Shown: positions 1 to 6,202 of the stretch, piece after piece | How positions within the stretch are numbered: position 1 is the stretch's first letter | How the letters are laid out: each line of letters begins with the position of its first letter | Assembly: GCA_913062655.1 (NCBI GenBank) | Contig: CAJXXO010000141.1 | Span: forward strand, 1 to 6,931 | DNA length: 6,931 nt | DNA from: an uncultured Bacteroidota bacterium | Lineage (GTDB): Bacteria; Bacteroidota; Bacteroidia; Chitinophagales; S012-47 | Direction of reading: 5' to 3' | Made by a program: the position numbers and the translations under genes | Notes under the pieces: generated by a model | What the model saw: only the letters and a program-made list of their open reading frames with translations | Told to the model about the DNA's origin: nothing | Database searches by the model: none

Positions 1-10
1 TTTGGTAAGG

Positions 11-141
11 TGGGTAGTATAGCGATGCCTGCCTGCCGGCAGGCAGGTGCGTACAGCGATGTTCGTATTGCGATATGCGTATTACGATATGCGTACAGCG
101 ATTTGTGTACAGCGATATGCGACAGGCGTATGGCGATATGA
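11..141. repeat. Degenerate 14-nt tandem array built on 7-nt sub-units
   Basis: Units of 14 nt with consensus GTAYAGCGATRTGC follow each other at 51-64, 65-78, 79-92, 93-106 and 107-120. A single 7-nt half unit (GACAGGC, 121-127) comes next, then another 14-mer at 128-141. The half unit, and the alternation GTAYNGC / GATRTGC, show that the basic period is 7. One more 14-mer (17-27 plus 48-50) is split by the palindrome at 28-47. The unit TGGGTAG at 11-17 is identical to a unit of the array behind ppc. Because 14 is not a multiple of 3 and no known protein is encoded, the open frames that run through this stretch into the dehydrogenase gene are treated as non-coding. No function is known to me. 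It is not a CRISPR array, since there are no unique spacers. Confidence 0.85.
28..47. repeat. Perfect 20-bp palindrome inside the array
   Basis: CCTGCCTGCCGGCAGGCAGG equals its own reverse complement over all 20 bases. Flanking bases G27 and T48 do not extend the symmetry. It is far more GC-rich than the surrounding array and unrelated to it in sequence. Deleting exactly these 20 bp joins GTATAGCGATG to TGC and gives a 14-mer in phase with the rest of the array, so it reads as an insertion. Palindromes of this kind recur in intergenic DNA of some Bacteroidota, but that is from memory and unchecked. Confidence 0.8.
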
Positions 142-192
142 AGTCCGGGTTTTTATCTCTTCGCGCTTTTCGCCTTTCCTGCTGCTTTCCGG

Positions 193-200
193 TATCTTTG
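193..200 (+). promoter_or_regulatory. Bacteroidota-type -7 promoter element for the dehydrogenase gene
   Basis: TATCTTTG is an exact match to the Bacteroidota -7 consensus TAnnTTTG. It lies 27 bases before the dehydrogenase ATG, which would give a leader of about 20 nt. No clear TTG element is seen at -33; the T-run at 167-170 is the nearest candidate. Its position also argues that translation starts at 228 and not further upstream. Confidence 0.6.
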
Positions 201-227
201 TGCCATCCTCAACAAAAAATCCGACAC

Positions 228-1118
228 ATGCAGCAAGTGACCGTTATTGGCGCAGGAACGATGGGCAATGGTATCGCTCACGTCTTTGCGATGAACGACT
301 TTAAAGTTAACCTCGTAGACATCAGTCAGCCCGCTCTGGATAAGGCTTTGGCGACCATTGAGAAGAACCTCGGTCGTATGGTGGCGAAAGAAAAAATCAC
401 CCAGGAAAAGCAAGATGCTACCTTGGCTAACCTGACCACGCACACCGAGTTGGCAAAGGGGGTGGAAGGTTCTTTCCTGGTGGTAGAAGCCGCTACAGAA
501 AATATAGACCTGAAGCTGAAGATCTTCCAAGATCTGGAAGAATTGTGTGCTGATGATGTGATCCTGGCCACTAATACCTCTTCCATCTCCATTACCAAGA
601 TCGCGGCAGTAACGAACCGAGCCGACAAGGTGATCGGTATGCACTTCATGAATCCAGTGCCTGTGATGAAACTGGTGGAGATCATCCGCGGCTATGCGAC
701 CAGTGATGCGGTGACCCAGCAGATCATGGACTTATCCAGGAAGCTAGGCAAAGTGCCGGTAGAGGTGAATGATTACCCGGGCTTTGTGGCCAACCGCATT
801 TTGATGCCGATGATCAATGAGGCCATTTACAGTTTGTACGAAGGTGTGGCCGGTGTAGAGGAGATCGATACCGTCATGAAGTTGGGTATGGCACACCCGA
901 TGGGGCCTCTGCAATTAGCAGACTTCATTGGGTTGGATGTGTGCCTGAGCATCCTCCATGTATTGCACGATGGCTTTGGCGATCCGAAGTACCGTCCTTG
1001 TCCGCTGTTGGTGAATATGGTGACAGCCGGCTACAAAGGCGTGAAGAGCGGGGAAGGGTTCTACACCTACGGCCATGGTACGAAAGATTTGGTGGTAGCC
1101 GACCGCTTCAAGAAATAA
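228..1118 (+). CDS. hbd: 3-hydroxybutyryl-CoA dehydrogenase (3-hydroxyacyl-CoA dehydrogenase family)
   Basis: The 296-residue product would interconvert acetoacetyl-CoA and 3-hydroxybutyryl-CoA with NAD(P)(H) in the cytoplasm, in short-chain fatty acid or butyrate-type metabolism. It begins with a Rossmann fold whose dinucleotide motif is GAGTMG (8-13), with the ribose-binding acidic residue D31 after it. The catalytic set matches the family: S118 in NTSS, H139 in GMHFMNPVP, E151 twelve residues later, and N189 in the family signature DYPGFVANRIL (182-192). The helical C-terminal domain follows (about 185-296). Length is normal for the single-domain bacterial enzymes. The ATG at 228 is chosen because the protein should begin just before the first Rossmann strand (MQQVTVIGAG); longer in-frame extensions run into the tandem repeat. 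No strong Shine-Dalgarno is seen. The gene stands alone and converges on the oxidoreductase gene. The exact acyl-chain preference cannot be read from the sequence. Confidence 0.95.
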   Translation: MQQVTVIGAGTMGNGIAHVFAMNDFKVNLVDISQPALDKALATIEKNLGRMVAKEKITQEKQDATLANLTTHTELAKGVEGSFLVVEAATENIDLKLKIFQDLEELCADDVILATNTSSISITKIAAVTNRADKVIGMHFMNPVPVMKLVEIIRGYATSDAVTQQIMDLSRKLGKVPVEVNDYPGFVANRILMPMINEAIYSLYEGVAGVEEIDTVMKLGMAHPMGPLQLADFIGLDVCLSILHVLHDGFGDPKYRPCPLLVNMVTAGYKGVKSGEGFYTYGHGTKDLVVADRFKK

Positions 1119-1140
1119 GGCCTTACGAATAGGATTATTG

Positions 1141-1165
1141 AAAGCCTCCTCCGGGAGGCTTTTTT
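1141..1165 (+). terminator. Intrinsic terminator between convergent genes
   Basis: A 9-bp perfect stem, AAAGCCTCC (1141-1149) with GGAGGCTTT (1154-1162), closes on the loop TCCG and runs into a T6 tract (1160-1165). The C(UCCG)G loop belongs to the very stable UNCG tetraloop class. It lies 22 bases after the dehydrogenase stop. The minus-strand stop codon of the oxidoreductase gene (1164-1166) falls in the T-run, so the same hairpin lies just behind that gene, where the T tract is only TTT. Strong for the + strand, plausible but weaker for the - strand. Confidence 0.9.
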
Positions 1166-2087
1166 AATGCAGCAACACCACCTTGCCGGCACAATGGCCG
1201 CTTTCCAGTCGCTCGTAAGCTTTCTGGACGTCCTCCAGCGTAAAGGTGCTATCGATAACAGGCTGTAATATGGCTGTCTCGGCCAGCTCCCGGATCACCT
1301 GCATATCTTTTGCATTAACGCGGTTGAGCATCACTTTTAGCTTTTTGGGGAGGAACCAAGTGAGTGCCATTAGCGCATAGTATTTGGGGTAGGGTTGTAA
1401 GGTCAGCCAGCGGCCACCTTTCTTGAGAAAGTTTTTGCCTTCAGACCAGGTCTGCTGGCCGGCTGCATCGAAGACGACATCATACTGCCCGGTCAACCTT
1501 TCTTGGGTGTAATCGACTACATGATCCGCGCCCAACTCCTCCATTAAAGACTGCTTACCGGTGCTGCCTACAGCCGTTACCGTAGCGCCAAGATGCCTGG
1601 CATATTGAATAGCCATGGTACCCACACCACCACCCCCACCGATGATGGCGACAGATTCACCGGATTGCAGCTTCACCCAGTCTCTAAGGCTTTGTACAAC
1701 CGTTGAAGAAACGAGTGGTAAGGCAGCGGCTTCTTCCCAGATCAGGTTGTCGGGTTTCGGGGCTAGTTGATGGGGTTTGGCGACCAGCAATTGGGCATGC
1801 GCACCCCCTTTAAGGGCTGATACCTGACCAAAAACCGCTTGTCCTTTTCGATAGTCGGGATGGTTGGATTGCACTACCTCTCCCGCAAAGTCGGCCCCGA
1901 TCAATTTGGGCAGCTTTCTACGAAGCGCCCACTGAAATTGCCCCTGGCGAAGTCGGTAATCAACGGGGTTGAGGGCGCTGGCCCGCACCTTGACGAGGAT
2001 TTCATCTTTGCCTAATAGAGGCGCAGGCTGATCACCCAACTTAATCACCTCGGGTCCACCAAAAGAAGAATAGTAAGCGGCAAGCAT
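1164..2087 (-). CDS. Zinc-independent MDR oxidoreductase, NAD(P)H:quinone reductase-like
   Basis: The 307-residue protein belongs to the medium-chain dehydrogenase/reductase superfamily, close to quinone oxidoreductase/zeta-crystallin proteins that reduce quinones or activated double bonds with NADPH. The N-terminal GroES-like domain shows ASALNPVDYRLRQG (36-49), GADFAGEVV (64-72) and GGAHAQ (94-99). The Rossmann domain has the glycine-rich loop GGGGGVG (150-156) after the strand SVAII. The only cysteine is C299, so neither the catalytic nor the structural zinc site of alcohol dehydrogenases is present. The end, AGKVVLLH, is typical of the family. The ATG at 2087 places the usual first strand at the start of the protein, and a -7-like element lies 14 bases upstream. 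It is convergent with the dehydrogenase gene and divergent from ppc. Annotations such as 'zinc-binding alcohol dehydrogenase' would be misleading. The substrate is unknown. Confidence 0.9.
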   Translation of the reverse strand: MLAAYYSSFGGPEVIKLGDQPAPLLGKDEILVKVRASALNPVDYRLRQGQFQWALRRKLPKLIGADFAGEVVQSNHPDYRKGQAVFGQVSALKGGAHAQLLVAKPHQLAPKPDNLIWEEAAALPLVSSTVVQSLRDWVKLQSGESVAIIGGGGGVGTMAIQYARHLGATVTAVGSTGKQSLMEELGADHVVDYTQERLTGQYDVVFDAAGQQTWSEGKNFLKKGGRWLTLQPYPKYYALMALTWFLPKKLKVMLNRVNAKDMQVIRELAETAILQPVIDSTFTLEDVQKAYERLESGHCAGKVVLLH

Positions 2088-2100
2088 ATCGGTACAACGA

Positions 2101-2108
2101 GAAAGGTA
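2101..2108 (-). promoter_or_regulatory. Probable -7 promoter element for the oxidoreductase gene
   Basis: On the minus strand this reads TACCTTTC, one mismatch from TAnnTTTG, 13 bases before the ATG. The implied leader is very short. The same octamer TACCTTTC stands upstream of the lipoprotein gene at 6733-6740. No convincing -33 element was found. Confidence 0.45.
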
Positions 2109-2156
2109 CGGTTATGTTGGTCATAAATCCATGTTGAGCTGGCAACCACCAATAGC

Positions 2157-2337
2157 GCTGTACCTAACGGCACAGCCGATAAGGCCTTTTTCCTATAGCT
2201 ACCGGTAGGTCGTCCCTACGGGACTTTCATTGAGGCAGGTTGTACACCAGGCAACAAAATCTCAGCAGCCGTCCCAGCGGGACAAGGCTATCGGTAGCCA
2301 AATATACCACAACGGGTTGGCGTGCCGTAGGTACGCC
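2157..2337. repeat. Nested inverted-repeat element (X-Y-Z / Z'-Y'-X') in the divergent gap
   Basis: Six small self-complementary modules are laid out in mirror order around a 46-nt centre (2225-2270). X is 2157-2176 and X' is 2319-2337, sharing GTACCTAACGGCAC against the reverse of GTGCCGTAGGTAC. Y is 2198-2208 (CTACCGGTAG palindrome at 2199-2208) and Y' is 2286-2299 (GGCTA-TCGG-TAGCC). Z is 2212-2224 (GTCCC-TAC-GGGAC) and Z' is 2271-2283 (GTCCC-AGC-GGGAC). The whole is an imperfect inverted repeat of about 180 bp whose arms are themselves hairpins, like paired REP units or a small MITE. The 63-residue open frame starting inside it (2230) is regarded as spurious. The element fills most of the gap but leaves room for promoters on both sides. 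Confidence 0.75.
2207..2224 (+). repeat. Hairpin core, copy 1 (AGGTCG + GTCCC-TAC-GGGAC)
   Basis: The 18-mer AGGTCGTCCCTACGGGAC is followed by TTTCAT. A second copy lies on the minus strand at 6203-6220, with two stem pairs swapped in a compensatory way. This copy is also module Z of the nested element, preceded by GTAG as the foot of the hairpin. GTAG-type tetranucleotides next to a hairpin are a feature of REP sequences handled by RAYT transposases; applying that here is inference. Confidence 0.75.
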
Positions 2338-2386
2338 TCTATCTCTATTTTACCCAGGTTATATCGCAAACCTTACGCGATTGCGG

Positions 2387-2394
2387 TAAGTTTA
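2387..2394 (+). promoter_or_regulatory. Candidate -7 promoter element for ppc
   Basis: TAAGTTTA has one mismatch to TAnnTTTG and lies 31 bases before the ppc ATG, a usual distance for a short leader. No clear -33 TTG is visible. It is outside the inverted-repeat element, which ends at 2337. Confidence 0.4.
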
Positions 2395-2425
2395 CGTATA
2401 CTACCAAGCACAAGTAATTAACCAC

Positions 2426-5002
2426 ATGGACAATCGATTTTACGAGGCAGTGCAACTGCCGTATCAGTTATACAACAGTTTATTTCTCACATTACCCTTC
2501 AAAGGCGTGCATAAGGCGGGGCCATTGCTGCCCCTGCTCACCCAAGCCTGCAAGGAGGGCTACCAAGCGGGTAAAAGCCCAACTGCTATTGTAGAGCAAT
2601 TCTTCGATGAACGTTTGCCCGACCTGACTCCTGCAGAGCGGCAAAGCCTGCTCTTCAACTTCATCCAATACATCGAACGGCAGATCGTCCTCTTCGATGC
2701 GGTGGAAGATGCCGCCTATGAAAAGATCTATGACCTGAATGGGAAGGGAACCCTGCAATCCCTCTTCGACCGGGCAGAGACACGTAGTCGCCTCGATCTG
2801 CTGGAGGAAAAGCTACAGGATTTTCACATTCGGATTGTGCTCACAGCCCACCCTACGCAGTTTTATCCCGGTGATGTGTTGGCCATCATCACCGATCTGG
2901 AAGAAGCGATCCGGGACAACGATCTGGTGGAGGTCAATCAATTACTGCTGCAGTTGGGCAAAACACCTTTCCTCAACAAGGAAAAACCCACCCCTTATGA
3001 TGAAGCGGCCAACCTGACCTGGTACTTGGAGAATGTGTTCTACGAAGCCATTCCACGGGTCATCGGCAAGCTACATGCCTTCCTGGCGAAACATGGCCGA
3101 CAAGTTGATCTCTCCGGCTTGATCCGTATGGGTTTCTGGCCGGGTGGCGACCGCGATGGCAACCCCTTTGTCGATACCACCACCACATTGAAGGTGGCCG
3201 ATCGGTTGCGGCAAACGGTACTGCTCTGCCACTACCGTACCATGCGGCAGGTTCGCAGGCGCATTACTTTCCGTGGGATGCGGGAGCGTTTGTGGGCGAT
3301 CGAACGTACCATCTACCGCACCCTCTATGGTGGCGATGGCGCTACTTATAGCAGTGCGCCCGAATTGCTGGAAGATTTGAAAGCCGCCCGTACCTACCTG
3401 GTGGCAGAACATGGGGGGCTTTTCAAAGAGGTTTTGGATGACCTGATCCTTCGGGTGGAGTGCTTCGGGTTCCACTTTGCGACATTGGATCTCCGGCAAG
3501 ACAGTCGAAAGCATGCGGCTGTATGGGAGGAAATACTGCGCCTGAAAGGAGAAGACCTGGGTCTGCCCGCACCGGAAGCGTGGACCAGCATGGAACCCAC
3601 GCAACAAATGGACATCCTTACCACCGTGACAGGACAAGTCCAGCCCGAAGATTTGGAATCGGACATTGCCAAAGATGTGATCGGCAGTCTGCAAGTGCTG
3701 CAAACGATCCAGCAGCGCAGTGGTATGTCCGGTATGCATAGATACATCATCAGCAACTGTGCTACACCGGTCGATATTCTGACTGTGTATGCTTTTGCAC
3801 GATTGGCGGGATTAGAGGAACCTTTACCGCTTGATATTGTCCCCTTGTTTGAAACGGTGGACGACCTGGAGGGCGCTCCGGATACGATGGGCTTGTTATA
3901 CGAATACCCGGCCTACAAAACACACCTCAAACAGCGCCAACAACGACAAACCATCATGCTCGGATTTTCTGATGGCACCAAGGATGGCGGCTACCTGATG
4001 GCCAACTGGTCGATCTTCCGGGCCAAAGAAACCCTCACCAAAGCGTCCCGCGATCATGGCGTATCGGTGATCTTCTTTGATGGTCGCGGTGGGCCTCCGG
4101 CAAGAGGAGGAGGGAATACGCACAACTTCTACGCCTCCCTGGGCAGTCAGATCGAAGACAAAGCGGTGGAACTCACTATGCAGGGGCAGACCATCAGCTC
4201 AAAGTTTGGCAACCTGCCGGCAGCGGTGTACAACCTGGAGCAGCAGCTAACGGCCGGACTGGAGAATGACGTCTTTCGGGGCGATATCCAGGAATTGAAT
4301 GATGCACAGCGCAAGTTGATCGAAGAACTAGCCGAGGCTAGTCACGCGGCCTACCTGGCGCTGAAAGAGCACCCGCTCTTTGTGCCCTATCTTGAAGAGA
4401 TCACCACCTTGCCCTATTACGGACAAACCAATATCGGTTCTCGTCCGGTAAAGCGGGGGAAATCCGGTAGACTGAAGCTGGAAGACCTGCGCGCTATTCC
4501 CTTTGTGGGCTCCTGGAGCCAGATGAAGCAGAATGTGCCCGGCTTTTACGGCTTTGGCTCGGTGCTGCATACCCTTGAAAAAGCAGGGCGACTGGCAGAA
4601 GTGGAAGCGCTCTACAAGGATTCGCTCTTTTTCCGTACGCTGGTCGACAACAGCTTAATGTCACTGGCGAAGACCTTCTTTCCGCTTACGCAGTATTTGC
4701 AGAACCACCCGAAGTTTGGCGAGTTCTGGACCCGCATCCATACGGAATACCAGGATGCCATGCGCTTGCTGATGACCGTAGCAGGACAACAGCAGTTGCT
4801 GCAAGACAGCCCCGTGATCAAGCAGTCGGTGGCGCTGCGGGAAGAGATCGTGTTGCCACTGATCACCATTCAGCAGTATGCCTTACAGGAAGTCCACAAA
4901 CTGGAAACAGCCGGAGCTGACGCGGAAACGATTGCGGCCTTCAAAAAGCTGGTGCTGCGGAGCATGTTCGGCAACATCAATGCGACCCGGAATGCGGCAT
5001 AG
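2426..5002 (+). CDS. ppc: Phosphoenolpyruvate carboxylase
   Basis: The 858-residue cytoplasmic enzyme carboxylates PEP with bicarbonate to oxaloacetate, the anaplerotic feed of the TCA cycle. Length fits the bacterial family (E. coli has 883). Motifs in order: TAHPTQ (140-145) with catalytic H142; GGDRDGNP (240-247); LDLRQDS (354-360) with R357 matching E. coli R396; IMLGFSDGTKDGGY (510-523) with K519 matching K546; FFDGRGGPPARGGG (550-563) with R554 and R560 matching R581 and R587; and NIGSRPVKR (669-677). K749 in SLAKTFF, R805 in ALREEI and N856 near the C-terminus fit the aspartate-inhibitor site (E. coli K773, R832, N881), so aspartate feedback is likely. Departures from E. coli are Q for E plus loss of the following RR after the catalytic His, and D552 where E. 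coli has H579. Residue matches were made by eye. The gene is monocistronic in this window. The ATG at 2426 is the first start in a frame that begins like the family. Confidence 0.97.
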   Translation: MDNRFYEAVQLPYQLYNSLFLTLPFKGVHKAGPLLPLLTQACKEGYQAGKSPTAIVEQFFDERLPDLTPAERQSLLFNFIQYIERQIVLFDAVEDAAYEKIYDLNGKGTLQSLFDRAETRSRLDLLEEKLQDFHIRIVLTAHPTQFYPGDVLAIITDLEEAIRDNDLVEVNQLLLQLGKTPFLNKEKPTPYDEAANLTWYLENVFYEAIPRVIGKLHAFLAKHGRQVDLSGLIRMGFWPGGDRDGNPFVDTTTTLKVADRLRQTVLLCHYRTMRQVRRRITFRGMRERLWAIERTIYRTLYGGDGATYSSAPELLEDLKAARTYLVAEHGGLFKEVLDDLILRVECFGFHFATLDLRQDSRKHAAVWEEILRLKGEDLGLPAPEAWTSMEPTQQMDILTTVTGQVQPEDLESDIAKDVIGSLQVLQTIQQRSGMSGMHRYIISNCATPVDILTVYAFARLAGLEEPLPLDIVPLFETVDDLEGAPDTMGLLYEYPAYKTHLKQRQQRQTIMLGFSDGTKDGGYLMANWSIFRAKETLTKASRDHGVSVIFFDGRGGPPARGGGNTHNFYASLGSQIEDKAVELTMQGQTISSKFGNLPAAVYNLEQQLTAGLENDVFRGDIQELNDAQRKLIEELAEASHAAYLALKEHPLFVPYLEEITTLPYYGQTNIGSRPVKRGKSGRLKLEDLRAIPFVGSWSQMKQNVPGFYGFGSVLHTLEKAGRLAEVEALYKDSLFFRTLVDNSLMSLAKTFFPLTQYLQNHPKFGEFWTRIHTEYQDAMRLLMTVAGQQQLLQDSPVIKQSVALREEIVLPLITIQQYALQEVHKLETAGADAETIAAFKKLVLRSMFGNINATRNAA

Positions 5003-5003
5003 T

Positions 5004-5052
5004 TAGTGTGTGAGTATTTAGTATTGAGTAGTGGGTAGTGGGTAAACAGTAG
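5004..5052 (+). repeat. Heptanucleotide array directly after ppc
   Basis: Seven consecutive 7-nt units with consensus TGRGTAK begin two bases after the ppc stop codon (examples TGAGTAT at 5011-5017 and TGGGTAG at 5032-5038). The phase is unbroken from 5004 to 5052. The rest of the gap to the toxin gene (5053-5233) shows only a weak hairpin, GGGC-CACTAGT-GCCC (5052-5066), without a T tract, and TCGAC-TGAAAT-GTCGA (5184-5199). No convincing terminator for ppc or for the toxin gene and no gene are seen there. Confidence 0.75.
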
Positions 5053-5233
5053 GGCCACTAGTGCCCGACCAAATCGCCCTTCTTTAGGTCGATACCTTGC
5101 AGGCCATTATCAAATAGGATTGAGCGGAAAAGAAAATATAGTCGTAAAATCGGCAAAGTGGATGGTTTAGGTGATTGTGAAGATCGACTGAAATGTCGAC
5201 TCATTATAATGGTACGGTCAGGAGTGTATACGA

Positions 5234-5725
5234 TTACAGAAGTTGCTTGATAGTATTCATCGGCAGAAACATCTTCTCACTATCTCGTAATTCCTCAAAT
5301 CCGTATGTCTTGTAAAATTTCACTGCGTGCTCATTGATGGGATCCACCACCACGGCCATTGCACCAATACTTTCCTCCGACAGCTTATACGCTCTGAAGA
5401 GGGCATCTATTAAAAGGTGTTCTCCCAGTCCGGTTCCTTTCTGCGATAGGTCCCTGGCCAGCCGACCCAATAGAATTACCGGTGCATTGTAGTGTTTAGG
5501 GACTTTCTTGATGTACTTGTCGGGAATCTCATCTCTACCTAGGCTTTCACTGGTAAGCGTGTAGTACCCGATCACGTTGTTGTCCTTATCCGCAGCTACG
5601 AAGCAGACAGCAAGCTTTTTCTTTACATCCTGACTAGCTTGTTGGTGCAGGTAGTCATTCAATTGCGGCTCTTCACACTGGAAGTCCTTCCGATGGTGGG
5701 ATTTATCAAGGAGAGTGATTTTCAA
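5234..5725 (-). CDS. TacT-like GNAT N-acetyltransferase toxin
   Basis: The 163-residue GNAT protein matches the class of toxins that acetylate the amino group of aminoacyl-tRNA and stop translation, paired with DUF1778 antitoxins. It has the family opening HHRKDFQCEEPQLNDYL (10-26), acetyl-CoA-binding motif A LLGRLARDLSQKGTGLGEHL (85-104) with its glycine loop, VVVDPINEHA (125-134), and FYKTYGF (137-143), where Y138 is in the place of the catalytic Tyr of TacT. It ends with the usual MFLPM strand (152-156). The start is TTG at 5725: the frame has a stop codon 18-21 bases upstream, and no later Met leaves the N-terminal domain intact. It begins two bases after the antitoxin stop, so the two are co-transcribed. 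Which tRNA it targets cannot be told. Confidence 0.92.
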   Translation of the reverse strand: MKITLLDKSHHRKDFQCEEPQLNDYLHQQASQDVKKKLAVCFVAADKDNNVIGYYTLTSESLGRDEIPDKYIKKVPKHYNAPVILLGRLARDLSQKGTGLGEHLLIDALFRAYKLSEESIGAMAVVVDPINEHAVKFYKTYGFEELRDSEKMFLPMNTIKQLL

Positions 5726-5727
5726 GG

Positions 5728-6009
5728 TTAGCCTTTTTGTGCTTTATACCTTTTCGCGGCTTCGACTAGCTGTTGATTAGGTTGGGCGTGGCTAAAGACG
5801 GCATCAAAAAAAACTTCCCGATCCTTTTCAGAGGCTATAATTCTATCGTTTTTGGCCACAATTTCTTCCGCCTGTTGCTTTAGTATGCGCACGATAAAGC
5901 TACTAAAGGACTTATCGCCACTGATTTTTTGCGCTCTTTTAAACATCCGCTTATCGGCCGCTGACACCCGTAGCTCTATCCGTTCACCTTTATTGACTTG
6001 TGTTTCCAT
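5728..6009 (-). CDS. DUF1778 (TacA-like) ribbon-helix-helix antitoxin
   Basis: The 93-residue protein is the upstream partner of the GNAT toxin. Residues 9-16 (ERIELRVS) form the DNA-contacting ribbon of a ribbon-helix-helix fold, followed by helices at about 18-30 and 34-52 (SFSSFIVRILKQQAEEIV). The C-terminal segment IIASEKDREVFFDAVF (57-72) matches the toxin-binding helix of the family, ahead of a tail with QPNQQLVEAAKRY. Such antitoxins neutralise the toxin by wrapping its active face and, with it, repress their own promoter. The perfect inverted repeat 20 bases upstream (6029-6051) is the obvious operator. ATG at 6009 gives the usual length of around 90 residues. The pair looks more AT-rich than ppc, in keeping with horizontal acquisition, but I have not computed this. 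Confidence 0.92.
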   Translation of the reverse strand: METQVNKGERIELRVSAADKRMFKRAQKISGDKSFSSFIVRILKQQAEEIVAKNDRIIASEKDREVFFDAVFSHAQPNQQLVEAAKRYKAQKG

Positions 6010-6025
6010 AAACTACTTATTCCGG

Positions 6026-6033
6026 CTAATGTA
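6026..6033 (-). promoter_or_regulatory. Possible -7 element of the TA operon
   Basis: On the minus strand this reads TACATTAG, one mismatch from TAnnTTTG, 16 bases before the antitoxin ATG. It overlaps the left arm of the inverted repeat at 6029-6051, so a repressor bound there would cover it. Low confidence because the match is short and no -33 element is clear. Confidence 0.3.
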
Positions 6034-6051
6034 CGGTAAATAACCGTACAT
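6029..6051. promoter_or_regulatory. Inverted repeat, probable TA autoregulatory operator
   Basis: ATGTACGGT (6029-6037) and ACCGTACAT (6043-6051) are perfect 9-bp inverted arms around AAATA. It begins 19 bases beyond the antitoxin start codon, in the expected promoter region. Ribbon-helix-helix antitoxins bind such symmetric sites as dimers of dimers. Position, symmetry and the neighbouring RHH gene support the call; binding itself is inferred. Confidence 0.65.
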
Positions 6052-6072
6052 AATGAAATTTTGTTTCACTGC

Positions 6073-6106
6073 ATCCTGTAGGATTAACCTGATTATTCCG
6101 TAGAAT
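6073..6106. repeat. Two mini-hairpins with GTA in the loop
   Basis: ATCC-TGTA-GGAT (6073-6084) and ATTC-CGTA-GAAT (6095-6106) are short self-complementary units 10 bases apart. Both place GTA at the tip, like GCTCC-GTA-GGAGC at 6203-6215 and the X' hairpin at 2319-2337. With four-base-pair stems each could be chance alone. The shared loop triplet is why they are listed. Confidence 0.4.
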
Positions 6107-6202
6107 ACATCATTGCTGACCATGATAAGGTTACTGCCGACTATCGTCAAGGTTATGCTATGCAAAAAGGGGCGGCAAGAAATATCGAAGGCATGAAAAA
6201 AA

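Noticed and set aside
11..141. CRISPR-like array
   Set aside because: The repeats are head to tail with a 14-nt period and no unique spacers; no cas genes are seen.
47..304. 85-residue open frame, and an in-frame extension of the dehydrogenase back to position 75
   Set aside because: Both run through the 14-nt tandem repeat, which cannot code in a constant frame. The family alignment and the promoter at 193-200 place the start at 228.
2230..2421. 63-residue open frame upstream of ppc
   Set aside because: It starts inside the inverted-repeat element, resembles no protein, and its end runs through the likely ppc promoter.
3071..3739. 222-residue antisense open frame inside ppc, with other antisense frames nearby
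   Set aside because: Shadow of the ppc coding sequence. It has no recognisable domain, and the sense frame has all family motifs.
5052..5066. GGGC-CACTAGT-GCCC as terminator of ppc
   Set aside because: The stem is only four pairs with a seven-base loop and there is no T tract.
5042..5170. Open + strand frame giving a peptide ending in SAKWMV as a possible gene remnant
   Set aside because: There is no start codon in a suitable place, no recognised family, and the length is within chance.
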